Source: Crocosphaera chwakensis CCY0110 (GTDB lineage: Bacteria; Cyanobacteriota; Cyanobacteriia; Cyanobacteriales; Microcystaceae). Taken from it: 64,000 nt of DNA. The notes beneath the pieces were generated by a model. The model saw nothing but the letters and a program-made list of their open reading frames with translations. It had not been told where the DNA came from and ran no database searches. Shown here piece after piece: positions 17,639-26,771 of the stretch (within the stretch, counting starts at the first letter, position 1; every line of letters starts with the position of its first letter). The stretch spans positions 110,186 to 174,185 of the forward strand of contig NZ_AAXW01000006.1 in the NCBI RefSeq assembly GCF_000169335.1, in the 5' to 3' direction. The translations under genes and the position numbers were made by a program.

Positions 17639-18376
17639 TTAAGCAGTAGGAAAATGAGTCATTCCTGCTTCAGCTTCTAATTGTAAAGCCCCTTTTTTAA
17701 TATTAACGTCTTCAACTTTTAAAGATAAACCATCAACTTTGAAATTTTTTAAGTTTAAGATACTTTTGGCTTCTTCTAAAATGGGATTGAGTAAAATTGA
17801 TGATAAATCAGGTTCCTCTAAATATTCAATGTCATCAATAATCACGCCATTTCCTGCTTGACAAATTTTCGGTTTAATTTCTAAACTAACTTTTTTAACC
17901 TCTTTAGTATCTTCTGGTTTAACCGTTCCTTCAATTAATATTTTTCCTGTATCTAATAAATTACAATTAACCTGTTGCAAGCTTACCTTAACAACTTCTT
18001 CGGCAATAACAATCTTATGCTGTTTATTCCTCAAAATTGCTCTATCTAATACTCTGGTAATATCTTTTTCAGTTAATAAAACACAAGCTTTTCCTCGACT
18101 GGGGTGAGTTAACTGAATGTTACCCATTAATGCTTTAAAAGGACTCACAGCAATGGTATTCAACGTAATATTAATACTTTCCATTCTCAAAGCATTTTCT
18201 ACCATTAACCCTTGACAATCAATTACCAATGATTCTAGGGTTCCTTTTGCCAATAAGTTGGGGTCAGTTTTAACTTTTACCACTAACTTATCTCTTTTAT
18301 CTAGCTTAGTGGATAAGGCAACTTCAGCTATTTTATTAATGGTTTTTTCCCCTAAATCATCGAACTTGAAAAACAT
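17639..18376 (-). CDS. DUF2993 (LmeA-like) protein
   Basis: The 245-residue protein has the DUF2993 layout: LGEKTINKIAEVALSTKLDK near the start, VDCQGL-like VIDCQGLMVENALRMESINITL in the middle, and a C-terminal beta-rich repeat (NFKVDGLSLKVEDVNIKKGALQLEAEAGM). The family is common in cyanobacteria and actinobacteria, and mycobacterial LmeA is a lipoglycan mannosyltransferase-related protein. No enzymatic motif is visible here. It follows psbD on the same strand but is separated by a terminator, so it is expressed independently. Confidence 0.8.
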   Translation of the reverse strand: MFFKFDDLGEKTINKIAEVALSTKLDKRDKLVVKVKTDPNLLAKGTLESLVIDCQGLMVENALRMESINITLNTIAVSPFKALMGNIQLTHPSRGKACVLLTEKDITRVLDRAILRNKQHKIVIAEEVVKVSLQQVNCNLLDTGKILIEGTVKPEDTKEVKKVSLEIKPKICQAGNGVIIDDIEYLEEPDLSSILLNPILEEAKSILNLKNFKVDGLSLKVEDVNIKKGALQLEAEAGMTHFPTA

Positions 18377-18410
18377 TGGTTTAAACTGTGTATGTGTGAG
18401 TAATTAAAGT

Positions 18411-18438
18411 TAAAAAGAAGCCCCGCAAAGGGGGCTTT
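18411..18438 (-). terminator. Rho-independent terminator of psbD
   Basis: On the minus strand AAGCCCC pairs with GGGGCTT around a short loop (stem arms 18431-18437 and 18418-18424), followed by CTTTTTA. It lies about 35 bp after the psbD stop codon. Confidence 0.9.
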
Positions 18439-18472
18439 ATCTTAAAGGGTTATTAAATAACCGTTATATTCC

Positions 18473-19528
18473 TTAGAGAGCGTTACCGCGAGGTAATACT
18501 TCTTCAGGGAATACAAAGTTTTGATGGGGTTGGTCTTGGGGAGCCATCCAAGCTCTGAGACCTTCGTTTAATAAAATGTTTTTGGTGTAGAATGTCTCAA
18601 ATTCGGGGTCTTCTGCTGCCCGTAATTCTTGAGACACGAAGTCATAAGCTCGTAAGTTTAAGGCTAAACCGACAATACCGATCGCACTCATCCATAACCC
18701 AGTTACGGGTACGAATAACATGAAGAAGTGTAACCAACGTTTGTTAGAGAAGGCAATGCCGAATATCTGTGACCAGAAACGGTTGGCTGTCACCATTGAG
18801 TAGGTTTCTTCTGCTTGAGTGGGTTCAAAGGCACGGAAGGTATTAGCTTGCTCACCATCTTCAAACAAGGTGTTTTCTACGGTTGCACCGTGAATGGCAC
18901 AGAGTAAAGCACCACCTAAAACACCAGCCACTCCCATCATGTGGAAGGGGTTCAGTGTCCAGTTGTGGAACCCTTGTAAGAATAAGATGAAACGGAAAAT
19001 TCCTGCTACTCCAAAACTAGGTCCGAAGAACCAGCTAGACTGTCCTAGAGGGTACATCAAGAATACACTGACGAATACCGCAATAGGGGCAGAGAAAGCG
19101 ATGGCGTTGTAAGGACGGATGCCAACTAAACGGGAAATTTCAAACTGACGTAACATGAAGCCAATCAGTCCAAATGCTCCGTGAAGGGCTGTAAATGTCC
19201 ATAAACCGCCGATTTGGCACCAACGGGTGAAGTCTCCTTGGGCTTCTGGTCCCCAGAGGAACAGTAAGGAGTGTCCGAAGGCGTTAGCAGGAGAAGAAAC
19301 CGCTACGGTTAAAAAGTTACATCCTTCTAGGTAGGAACTGGCTAACCCGTGGGTGTACCAGGATGTTACAAAGGTGGTTCCGGTTAACCAGCCTCCTAGT
19401 GCTAAATAAGCACAGGGGAATAGTAGTAAACCAGACCAACCTACGAATACAAAGCGATCGCGTTTTAACCAGTCATCGAGGACGTCAAACCATCCTCTTT
19501 CTGGTGCGCGTCCGACTGCAATAGTCAT
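18473..19528 (-). CDS. psbD: Photosystem II reaction centre protein D2
   Basis: D2 binds half of the P680 chlorophylls, the pheophytin of the inactive branch and plastoquinone QA in the thylakoid membrane. Five membrane helices are present. Key residues are in place: Tyr D in RPYNAIAFS, chlorophyll and iron ligands in GFHNWTLNPFHMMGV and KRWLHFFMLFVP, and the accessory chlorophyll His in ALHGAFGLIGFMLRQFEI. The C-terminus FPEEVLPRGNAL is canonical. The ATG at 19528 gives MTIAVGRAPERGWFDVLDD and 351 residues; an in-frame ATG 54 bp upstream would add 18 unrelated residues and is rejected. No psbC follows, so this looks like the stand-alone second psbD copy known from other cyanobacteria. Confidence 0.97.
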   Translation of the reverse strand: MTIAVGRAPERGWFDVLDDWLKRDRFVFVGWSGLLLFPCAYLALGGWLTGTTFVTSWYTHGLASSYLEGCNFLTVAVSSPANAFGHSLLFLWGPEAQGDFTRWCQIGGLWTFTALHGAFGLIGFMLRQFEISRLVGIRPYNAIAFSAPIAVFVSVFLMYPLGQSSWFFGPSFGVAGIFRFILFLQGFHNWTLNPFHMMGVAGVLGGALLCAIHGATVENTLFEDGEQANTFRAFEPTQAEETYSMVTANRFWSQIFGIAFSNKRWLHFFMLFVPVTGLWMSAIGIVGLALNLRAYDFVSQELRAAEDPEFETFYTKNILLNEGLRAWMAPQDQPHQNFVFPEEVLPRGNAL

Positions 19529-19797
19529 GGACTTATCTCCAAAATCAATATAAGTACAGAGTTTTTTCTTCTCGAAAATCACCTAGCAAATTCCAACCTT
19601 CTATTATGAGGCAGACTGTTAGACGAAATCTAAGAAAACGTTACTTTTCTTAACTTAATTCCTATGTTAATAAAATCTTTCCGAAAAAGCAAACTAGACA
19701 ACAAATTTCTTCTGGCTTTTGGAAGATGTTTATAGTAGAAGGTCAAATCATTGATGAAACCTTGATCCCAAGGGGATAATTAGAGAGGGGTGATCGG

Positions 19798-20196
19798 TTA
19801 TTTATCTAATTTCTTAATTAATTCTTCAACTTTGCTCTTAATTTCATCTCGAACCCGATGGAAGGTTTCTAAGGGTTGTCCGTCGGGATCATCTAGTTGC
19901 CAATCTTCAAAAATCTCCCTTGATACCCATTGTTGAGGTAAATTAACCCCGCAACCACATAAAGAAATGACGGCATCATAATTATCGGCATCAAACTCAC
20001 TTAAAGGATCTGAAGTTTGATCAGTAATATTAATCCCTATTTCTTCCATAACTTTAATGGCAGTGGGATGAACGCGACTGGCTTCTAAACCGGAACTGGT
20101 GACTTCGATTTTGTTTTTTCCTAAAGTTTTTGCGAACCCTTCTGCCATCTGGGAACGGCAAGAGTTACGCTTACAAACGAACATAACTTTCTTCAT
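19798..20196 (-). CDS. arsC: Arsenate reductase, LMW tyrosine phosphatase type
   Basis: It reduces arsenate to arsenite. The 132-residue protein has the phosphatase loop VCKRNSCRSQMAEGFA with the catalytic Cys-X5-Arg, and the redox region ISLCGCGVNLP. DDPDGQPLETFHRVRDEI carries the aspartate segment. In the cyanobacterial arsBHC operon this enzyme uses glutathione and glutaredoxin. Its start overlaps the arsH stop by 4 bp (ATGA), showing translational coupling. It is the last gene of the operon. Confidence 0.93.
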   Translation of the reverse strand: MKKVMFVCKRNSCRSQMAEGFAKTLGKNKIEVTSSGLEASRVHPTAIKVMEEIGINITDQTSDPLSEFDADNYDAVISLCGCGVNLPQQWVSREIFEDWQLDDPDGQPLETFHRVRDEIKSKVEELIKKLDK

Positions 20197-20822
20197 GATG
20201 TTTCCTCTAATTTTAATTGTTTTTCTTTGCGTTCACTGTAGCGATCGGTTAAATAGTCGACTTTATCTCGCAGCAATAAAGTAAACTTATAAAGTTCTTC
20301 CATTACATCAACAACTCGGTCACGATAAGCAGATTCTTTCATGGTTCCGTCTTCATTAAATTCTTGATAAGCTTTAGCAACCGAAGATTGATTAGGAATA
20401 GTAAACATTCTCATCCATCGTCCCAAAATTCTTAGGGTATTAACTGCATTAAACGACTGAGAGCCTCCACTAACTTGCATTACAGCTAATGTTTTACCCT
20501 GTGTTGGACGAACAGAGCCAATATTTAACGGTATCCAATCAATTTGGTTCTTTAAAATTCCTGTTACGTTACCGTGCATTTCTGGAGATGACCAAACTTG
20601 TCCTTCTGACCATTGACTCAGTTTTCTAAGTTCTTGCACTTTAGGATGAGACTCATCTACTTGTCCCCGTAACGGGAGATCATGGGAATGAAAAAATTTA
20701 ACCTCTGCCCCCATATTTTCAATAATTCGAGCTGCTTCTTCGGCTAGTAAGCGACTATAAGAACGTTCTCTTAATGATCCGTACAAAAATAAAATACGGG
20801 GAGGATGATGGAAATTGGTCAT
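20193..20822 (-). CDS. arsH: ArsH NADPH-dependent FMN reductase
   Basis: ArsH is an FMN flavoprotein linked to arsenic resistance; bacterial members oxidise trivalent organoarsenicals or reduce quinones and metals. The 209-residue protein has FLYGSLRERSYSRLLAEEAAR as the FMN phosphate loop and SSPEMHGNVTGILKNQIDWIPL, a nearly diagnostic ArsH segment, followed by MQVSGGSQSFNAVNTLRILGRWMRM. It sits between arsB (18 bp gap) and arsC (4-bp overlap). Confidence 0.95.
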   Translation of the reverse strand: MTNFHHPPRILFLYGSLRERSYSRLLAEEAARIIENMGAEVKFFHSHDLPLRGQVDESHPKVQELRKLSQWSEGQVWSSPEMHGNVTGILKNQIDWIPLNIGSVRPTQGKTLAVMQVSGGSQSFNAVNTLRILGRWMRMFTIPNQSSVAKAYQEFNEDGTMKESAYRDRVVDVMEELYKFTLLLRDKVDYLTDRYSERKEKQLKLEETS

Positions 20823-20840
20823 ATAATTTTTGAGTTATTT

Positions 20841-21986
20841 TTAATGCAGAGAATCAATACAACGAGGATCTAATAATGTTGCTTTTTCTGGATCTCTGGG
20901 AAACCACGAAGCGGTGTTTTTACAAAATTGAACTAACATTAACATGACAGGAACCTCAATTAAAACCCCTACAACTGTCGCCAAAGCTGCCCCAGAATTT
21001 AATCCGAATAACATCACAGCAGTAGCAATAGCAACCTCAAAATGATTACTTGCTCCAATTAAGGCCGCTGGTGCTGCATCTTCGTAGGTTAAATTCAGTT
21101 TTAAGCCAGCAACATAGGCAAGTAAAAATATAAAGTTGGTTTGAATAAATAGAGGAACAGCAATTAAGAGAATGTGCAGGGGATTGTTAACAATTAATTC
21201 TCCTTTGAAGGCGAATAGTAATACTAATGTTACTAATAAAGCAGCCACCGAAATAGGACTAAGATAGTGTAAAAATTTTCGATCAAACCATTCTTGTCCT
21301 TTATGTTTAAAAATCCAATAACGACTATATATTCCGGCTGCTAACGGTAAGCCTACATAAATTAAAACTGAAAAAACAATGGTTTGCCAAGGAACCACTA
21401 AACTATTAGCAGAAAGTAGCCATTTTCCTAGGGGTGCGTAGAAAAACAACATGGCTAAAGAGTTAACAGCAACCATGACCAAAGTATGCCCTTGGTTACT
21501 ATAGGAAAGATAGCCCCACATCAGTACCATAGCGGTACAAGGGGCAATACCTAATAAAATACAACCAGCAATATAAGAATTTGCGAGGGTGACTTCTGAA
21601 CCTCTAATTATCTCCGTTGCGCTCAAAAATGGAGCAAATAAATAACCTAGAAAAAATTGAGCAAAAATTACCATCGTAAAGGGTTTAATTAACCAATTAA
21701 TTACTAAGGTTAAGATAACTGGTTTTGGTGTTTTTGCTGCTTGAATGGCTTGAGAAAAGTCAATTTTTACCATGATGGGATACATCATGAAAAATAAGCA
21801 AATAGCAATAGGAATAGAGACATTATAGACACTCATAGCGTCTAATGTCTCGGCAATATTGGGAAAGGTTCTTCCTAAAACAATGCCAATAATAATACAA
21901 ATAAATACCCACAGGGTTAGGTATTTTTCAAAAACATTAAGACTTCCCCCTGCTTTAACTGCTTTGGGGTTGATGCGAGTCGTCAT
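20841..21986 (-). CDS. arsB: Arsenite efflux transporter, ACR3 family
   Basis: It exports arsenite across the plasma membrane. The 381-residue protein has about ten membrane segments. ACR3 signatures are visible: SYIAGCILLGIAPCTAMVLMWGYLS with the conserved Cys, and ALIGASNHFEVAIATAVMLFG. The ATG at 21986 (MTTRINPKAVKAGG) is chosen because the operator pair lies immediately upstream; a start at 22052 would place the operators inside the gene. It is the first gene of arsB-arsH-arsC. In cyanobacteria the gene is called arsB although it belongs to ACR3, not to the E. coli ArsB family. Confidence 0.93.
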   Translation of the reverse strand: MTTRINPKAVKAGGSLNVFEKYLTLWVFICIIIGIVLGRTFPNIAETLDAMSVYNVSIPIAICLFFMMYPIMVKIDFSQAIQAAKTPKPVILTLVINWLIKPFTMVIFAQFFLGYLFAPFLSATEIIRGSEVTLANSYIAGCILLGIAPCTAMVLMWGYLSYSNQGHTLVMVAVNSLAMLFFYAPLGKWLLSANSLVVPWQTIVFSVLIYVGLPLAAGIYSRYWIFKHKGQEWFDRKFLHYLSPISVAALLVTLVLLFAFKGELIVNNPLHILLIAVPLFIQTNFIFLLAYVAGLKLNLTYEDAAPAALIGASNHFEVAIATAVMLFGLNSGAALATVVGVLIEVPVMLMLVQFCKNTASWFPRDPEKATLLDPRCIDSLH

Positions 21987-21993
21987 ATTACAT

Positions 21994-22038
21994 ATCAAAA
22001 AAACTTGATATATAAAATATACATCAAAAAAACTTGAT
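21994..22038 (-). promoter_or_regulatory. Two ArsR-type operators upstream of arsB
   Basis: The sequence ATCAA-N6-TTGAT occurs twice with the same spacer (AAAAAC), at 21994-22009 and 22023-22038, 29 bp apart. This matches the ArsR site described for the Synechocystis arsBHC promoter. No arsR gene is in the window, so the repressor must be encoded elsewhere. The first site ends only 8 bp from the arsB start codon. Confidence 0.85.
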
Positions 22039-22098
22039 ATGTCAAGCTTCACAAAGCTTAAAGTAAAAACTTAATTTTGTTGCTAAGTGTCCACTGTC

Positions 22099-23067
22099 TT
22101 ATCGAGTTTTAAGATTATAGGACAGATAAGCCATCCGTTTAACTTCTCGACGGCCACGGGCAACAGAGTCTAAAATCAAGCCACAGGTGAAACTTAAGAA
22201 AGCCAACAACATAATTGAAGCAGCTAAAATAGCTGTGGGGAATCTAGGTACTAATCCTGTGTTTAGATAGGTCATAAAGACTGGCAAACCGAAACCTAAA
22301 GAAAGTAGTGCCAAGACAAGAGAAATAAGACCAAAAAAGAGAAAAGGACGGACTTCTTTGAACAGTAATACTGCTGTTCCTAGGACTCGCCAACCATCGG
22401 TAAAGGTTTTCAGCTTACTTTCTGAACCTGGTGGACGCGAACCATAGAGGATATATTCTTCAGTGAAAGGAATCTTGAGTTCTAGGGTATGTACGGTTAA
22501 TTCTGTTTCGATTTCAAAACCACTAGAAAGGGCAGGAAAAGACTTGACAAAACGACGAGAAAAGACGCGATAGCCGGAAAGCATATCTTTAAGTTGTGCG
22601 CCAAAGAGAAATTTAACTACTCCTGTTAAAAATAGATTACCACTACGATGGCCTAAACGATAAGCTTGTTTATCATGGGCTGCAGAACGACGGGCCCCAA
22701 CAACCATATCTAGATTATTATTTAACAGTTTATCAACTAGATGGCCGATAACATCAACTTCATAGGTATTATCCCCATCCACTAAAATATAAATATCTGC
22801 GTCAATATCAGCAAACATTCGTCGCACCACATTACCTTTTCCCGGTTGCGGTTCGTAGCGAACAATAGCCCCTGCATTTTTGGCTTGATCAAAAGTATCA
22901 TCAGTCGAACGGTTATCATAAACATAAATATCAGCTTGGGGAAGTTTCGCACGAAATTGTTTAACTACCTGAGCGATAGTTAAGCCTTCATTACGACAAG
23001 GAACTAACACCGCCAAACGATAATTTGTACGATTGATAGTTGAAGATGCAGGTTGATGGTCTAACAT
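22099..23067 (-). CDS. Family 2 glycosyltransferase, membrane-anchored
   Basis: The 322-residue protein has a GT-A domain of the dolichyl-phosphate-sugar synthase type: LAVLVPCRNEGLTIAQVV, DNRSTDDTFDQAKNAGA, the metal-binding DGD in LVDGDNTY, and SGYRVFSRRFVKSFP. Two C-terminal membrane helices (about 230-255 and 270-300) follow. Such enzymes transfer a sugar to a polyprenyl phosphate. It lies 22 bp after the SGNH-like gene on the same strand, so it belongs to a three-gene envelope polysaccharide cluster with that gene and the MBOAT acyltransferase. Confidence 0.88.
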   Translation of the reverse strand: MLDHQPASSTINRTNYRLAVLVPCRNEGLTIAQVVKQFRAKLPQADIYVYDNRSTDDTFDQAKNAGAIVRYEPQPGKGNVVRRMFADIDADIYILVDGDNTYEVDVIGHLVDKLLNNNLDMVVGARRSAAHDKQAYRLGHRSGNLFLTGVVKFLFGAQLKDMLSGYRVFSRRFVKSFPALSSGFEIETELTVHTLELKIPFTEEYILYGSRPPGSESKLKTFTDGWRVLGTAVLLFKEVRPFLFFGLISLVLALLSLGFGLPVFMTYLNTGLVPRFPTAILAASIMLLAFLSFTCGLILDSVARGRREVKRMAYLSYNLKTR

Positions 23068-23089
23068 TTTATATAAAAAAATCTTATGT

Positions 23090-24310
23090 TTATTTTGACT
23101 TTTGTTGTGGTTTAAAGTTCCGTTTTAAGGTTTCGACTAACTCAACTTCATTAGGACGAATTTTAGCCCATTTTCCTCGGTCAGAACGAATCTTAATTAA
23201 ATGTTTATCTATATTTTCTGGAGTCATTAAAACGCCGAAATCTTGGGGAACTTGGTCAACATTATGGGATAAAATGCGATTTAACACAAAATCACCAACT
23301 TTAGGACTGTAGTGAGAGTTATCGACATAATTACTCATAACTTCTTGGATGGGTTCAGTTGTTATGGAATTATAGCCAGAAAAATCCCAAACAGGGGTAA
23401 CTTCTACCATTTTTCGTTTCCATTGTTCGTAGGTATCCCATCTATCGGTAACTCGTAAGGCTTCCCATTGGGTTGCATGAGCCGGAGAAATAAAGACAAT
23501 TAATTTAATATTATGCTGACGGCAAAATTCAACGATTTTCTTGAAATCATTTAAGCGATCGCTCGATAGTTTATATTGAGAATGAAAACTAAAATATTGT
23601 TCAATGGTATTTCTAAATCTCCAAGGAGCATTACCATCATTGGGATTATGATAAGGGTAAGGAAAAAAACCATTATCTCCATAGGTTAAGGCTTTCTGAT
23701 TTTCTGTTTCTGTTAAATTTTCTGTGATGGTGTTTTTACTCGCAATGATAGCATCTTGAGAAAACAAAGTATTAATTAAGTCAGTGGGGATAATATGGGT
23801 TTTACTTAAACGTTTTTCTACAAAAGAATCTTGCAGTTTATAGAAATCATTAAACATATAATGATCAAGTCCTACAATCACTGTTTTTAAGTTAGGCTGA
23901 TTAACATAGGTATGCTCTAGATACTGTAAAATTTCATAGGTATTAGACCCATCAATCCCTAAATTATAAGTGGTCATTTCTTTAGGTAAAGCTGGATGAT
24001 TTGGGTTTAATCCTTGTTTAACTCTTGAAGAACCAATCAAAATTATTTCGGGTTTAATGTTAATAACATCAATGGTTTTATACAGGCGATCTTGTTCTAT
24101 TTTTTCTGGTTTCCTTAAATTTAACTCAACAGGATTATGATGACGAAAAATATCATAGGGATCAACTAAAAAATTACCGAAACTAATTCCCGTAATTCCT
24201 AATAATAGAGTACCCAAAAATAAGTAATTAAAAGAAACAGCTTTCTGCACAGTATTAGTCGGTTTTGATTGTTTTTTATGAAAGATTATTTCTCGATTAA
24301 AGTTAAGCAT
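23090..24310 (-). CDS. Membrane-anchored SGNH-like protein, partner of MBOAT acyltransferase
   Basis: A 406-residue protein with one N-terminal membrane helix (about 27-48) and a large extracytoplasmic domain. IILIGSSRVKQGLNP looks like an SGNH block I with Ser, TYNLGIDGSNTYEI like block II, and VDNSHYSPKVGDFVL like block V with the Asp-X2-His pair. SGNH-type partners of AlgI-like acyltransferases pass acetyl groups to exopolysaccharide. It follows the MBOAT gene by 14 bp. The role in polysaccharide acetylation is inferred from fold and pairing. Confidence 0.75.
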   Translation of the reverse strand: MLNFNREIIFHKKQSKPTNTVQKAVSFNYLFLGTLLLGITGISFGNFLVDPYDIFRHHNPVELNLRKPEKIEQDRLYKTIDVINIKPEIILIGSSRVKQGLNPNHPALPKEMTTYNLGIDGSNTYEILQYLEHTYVNQPNLKTVIVGLDHYMFNDFYKLQDSFVEKRLSKTHIIPTDLINTLFSQDAIIASKNTITENLTETENQKALTYGDNGFFPYPYHNPNDGNAPWRFRNTIEQYFSFHSQYKLSSDRLNDFKKIVEFCRQHNIKLIVFISPAHATQWEALRVTDRWDTYEQWKRKMVEVTPVWDFSGYNSITTEPIQEVMSNYVDNSHYSPKVGDFVLNRILSHNVDQVPQDFGVLMTPENIDKHLIKIRSDRGKWAKIRPNEVELVETLKRNFKPQQKSK

Positions 24311-24324
24311 AATTTAAACTCACA

Positions 24325-25836
24325 TTAAAATTGAAAATAAAGGAATTCAGAAACACGATTTAAAGATAATAAACAATAGGTTGCTAACAAACCTAATAAA
24401 AATGCACCGAAAGGATTAAACTTAATTTTTTCAGCAATTTCTTGACTATTTGGTAATTTTAACGCTCCTAATGTTAATACAAATAAAACCACAAAACTTA
24501 AGAACTTACTATTATAAAAACTAGGTAAATAAGTGAAATTATCCCAAGAATTAAGTTGAAATCCAAACATCGTTAAAAAACCTAATTTACCTCGAATGGT
24601 TCCTGGTAAAACAATGCCTTTCATCCCTATCATAGCTTGAGTCATTTCCATTGCATCCGATAAACTTTGAGCGCGAAACATTACCCAACCCAAAATAACA
24701 GCTAAAAAAGTTATCATCCAACCCAACCATGAAGGAAGAGAAATATTTAATTTTCGCCAACCATGATTAATGGATAAATATAAGCCATGTAACCCTCCCC
24801 AAATAACAAAAGTCCATCCTGCGCCGTGCCATAATCCTCCTAATAACATAGTCATAATTAGATTAGCATATCGTCGAATTTCACCGCGACGACTTCCCCC
24901 CAAGGGAATATATAAATAGTCTCTTAAAAAGTTAGATAAGGTAATGTGCCAACGTCTCCAAAAATCACTAATTGATGTCGCTTTATAAGGAGAATTAAAG
25001 TTAATCGGTAGGACAATATTAAACATATAACCTAAACCAATGGCCATATCAGAATAACCTGAAAAATCAAAATATAATTGTAAGGTGTAACTAATCGCAC
25101 CTACCCAAGCATCCAGAAAAGTTAAAGAACTTGTATTATTAAATATGGTAGTTACCCAAGGAGATAAAGTATCAGCAATGATAACTTTTTTAGAGAGTCC
25201 AAGGGTAAAAAAGATTAATCCTAATGAGAGCGTGTTAGAAGAGAAAACCTTATTTTTGAGCGACCGAAGTTGTGGAATTAACTCATCGTGACGAAGAATC
25301 GGTCCTGCAATTAATTGGGGAAAGAAGAGAATAAATAAACCATAGGTCGGTAAATTATAATTTTCTTTTTTTAATTCTCCTCGATAAGCATCAACTAAAT
25401 AAGCAATTTGAGTAAACGTATAAAACGAAATTCCTAAAGGAAGAATCAACCCTTCTATTCTAAAGTTAGTAGAAAATAGATGATTGATAGAATTAAGAAA
25501 AAAATTGACATATTTATAGTAAGCGATAACACTTAAGTTTAAAATAGTTCCTATAATCAAGAAACACTTTGCCCGTTTACTAAATTGTTTTGAGTTAGAT
25601 ATTTCTGTTCCTACACTATAATTAATTACAACAGAAAGAATAATCAAAAAAATGTATTGAATGGTTTGTCCTTGTCCAGCAGGAGAAAAAATATTCCAGT
25701 AAGAATAGAAAAATAAGGAACTCAGCAAAAGCCAAACTGTAGCACCTCTAGTTAAACGAAACTTACTTAACCCCCAAAAACCCAATAAGGTTAAAGGCAA
25801 AAACCCTAAAATAAAGATTGTCGAATTAAATAACAT
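24325..25836 (-). CDS. MBOAT family O-acyltransferase (AlgI/DltB-like)
   Basis: This 503-residue polytopic membrane protein has the MBOAT signatures: LPLGISFYTFTQIAYLVDAYRGEL, LYFDFSGYSDMAIGLGYMFN, SPYKATSISDFWRRWHITLSNFLRDYLYIPLGG, and the catalytic His in GGLWHGAGWTFVIWGGLHG. It moves acyl groups, usually acetyl, across or at the membrane to a polysaccharide. It is the first gene of a set with the SGNH-like protein and GT2. Confidence 0.94.
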   Translation of the reverse strand: MLFNSTIFILGFLPLTLLGFWGLSKFRLTRGATVWLLLSSLFFYSYWNIFSPAGQGQTIQYIFLIILSVVINYSVGTEISNSKQFSKRAKCFLIIGTILNLSVIAYYKYVNFFLNSINHLFSTNFRIEGLILPLGISFYTFTQIAYLVDAYRGELKKENYNLPTYGLFILFFPQLIAGPILRHDELIPQLRSLKNKVFSSNTLSLGLIFFTLGLSKKVIIADTLSPWVTTIFNNTSSLTFLDAWVGAISYTLQLYFDFSGYSDMAIGLGYMFNIVLPINFNSPYKATSISDFWRRWHITLSNFLRDYLYIPLGGSRRGEIRRYANLIMTMLLGGLWHGAGWTFVIWGGLHGLYLSINHGWRKLNISLPSWLGWMITFLAVILGWVMFRAQSLSDAMEMTQAMIGMKGIVLPGTIRGKLGFLTMFGFQLNSWDNFTYLPSFYNSKFLSFVVLFVLTLGALKLPNSQEIAEKIKFNPFGAFLLGLLATYCLLSLNRVSEFLYFQF

Positions 25837-25930
25837 CTAGGTAGACTTCTTTCAAAATAACTATCAATTAATTCAAAACCCTATCATAAAAAATCTATAA
25901 TTAGTTAACTCTAATAGTTTAAAAGTCAGT

Positions 25931-26632
25931 TTAACGTCTGCGTCGTCGAACTATAGGGGAGTTTCCTCTTTTTGGGGTACGATAACCCGAATATCCCCCT
26001 AACTCTTCGCTAATTTGTTTAAAGATATCACGACGTAGATAAGGATACTCTCCTATCCATAAATTGTGTTGAGGAAAATAAACATCTGTAATCTTGTCAA
26101 TACGGCTTAACTCTGGGGTTTTGGACAAAATTAACATTTCTGCTATTTGTCCTGGTTTAATGACCCGATAAAGACGGTTTATAGGGGCTTTTGTGATGGC
26201 GGTGAACCCGTCTTCGTCTCCCACTTCGATATTAATTTGTCGCTCTCTATTTTCAATTACCACCAACTCACCCCATTTATTCACCGTTTGTTCTTCTCCG
26301 ACTAATTCTTCGGTGATAAACACATCTAATACTTGTCCTTGCCAAAACCCACAATAAGGATAGCGACGGTATTTCCCATTACGAACACTGGCCCATAAAA
26401 CAGGACCCCACAGCCAATATAATCCGGCAATGATATCAAAAATCAGTTTAATGGTTTCGCCACCAGAACCGGCTAATTTTCCTAACAACCAGGTGACGAC
26501 TAAAGCTATTAATGAAATAAATAAACGCTGTAATAAATCTCGCCATTTACCCCAATAAAAAGAATATTGGTTTCCTGTGGCAATGGGGGGGATAATTTCT
26601 TCTAATGCGTCACGAGTTAAGGGGACTAACAT
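25931..26632 (-). CDS. Conserved cyanobacterial membrane protein of unknown function
   Basis: The 233-residue protein has an N-terminal cytoplasmic part, two membrane segments at about 33-50 and 62-85 (LFISLIALVVTWLLGKLAG and IIAGLYWLWGPVLWASV), then a soluble C-terminal domain of about 140 residues and an arginine-rich tail. I recognise it as a type common in cyanobacteria, sometimes named as a phosphate permease, but I see no support for that name. Function unknown. Confidence 0.65.
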   Translation of the reverse strand: MLVPLTRDALEEIIPPIATGNQYSFYWGKWRDLLQRLFISLIALVVTWLLGKLAGSGGETIKLIFDIIAGLYWLWGPVLWASVRNGKYRRYPYCGFWQGQVLDVFITEELVGEEQTVNKWGELVVIENRERQINIEVGDEDGFTAITKAPINRLYRVIKPGQIAEMLILSKTPELSRIDKITDVYFPQHNLWIGEYPYLRRDIFKQISEELGGYSGYRTPKRGNSPIVRRRRR

Positions 26633-26771
26633 ACTTTAAAGGTTAAATCAGCTTATAAACCTAATTACCATCAAAGCACAAATTTAGTAATCAACGTCTA
26701 ACGGCATCTAATATGATAGGTGTGTTCTACACTAAGATTACGATCAAAATAGTTACACAAAAGGTAGTCCC

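Noticed and set aside
19529..19582. Upstream 18-residue extension of D2
   Set aside because: The canonical D2 N-terminus begins at 19528; the extension is unlike any D2.
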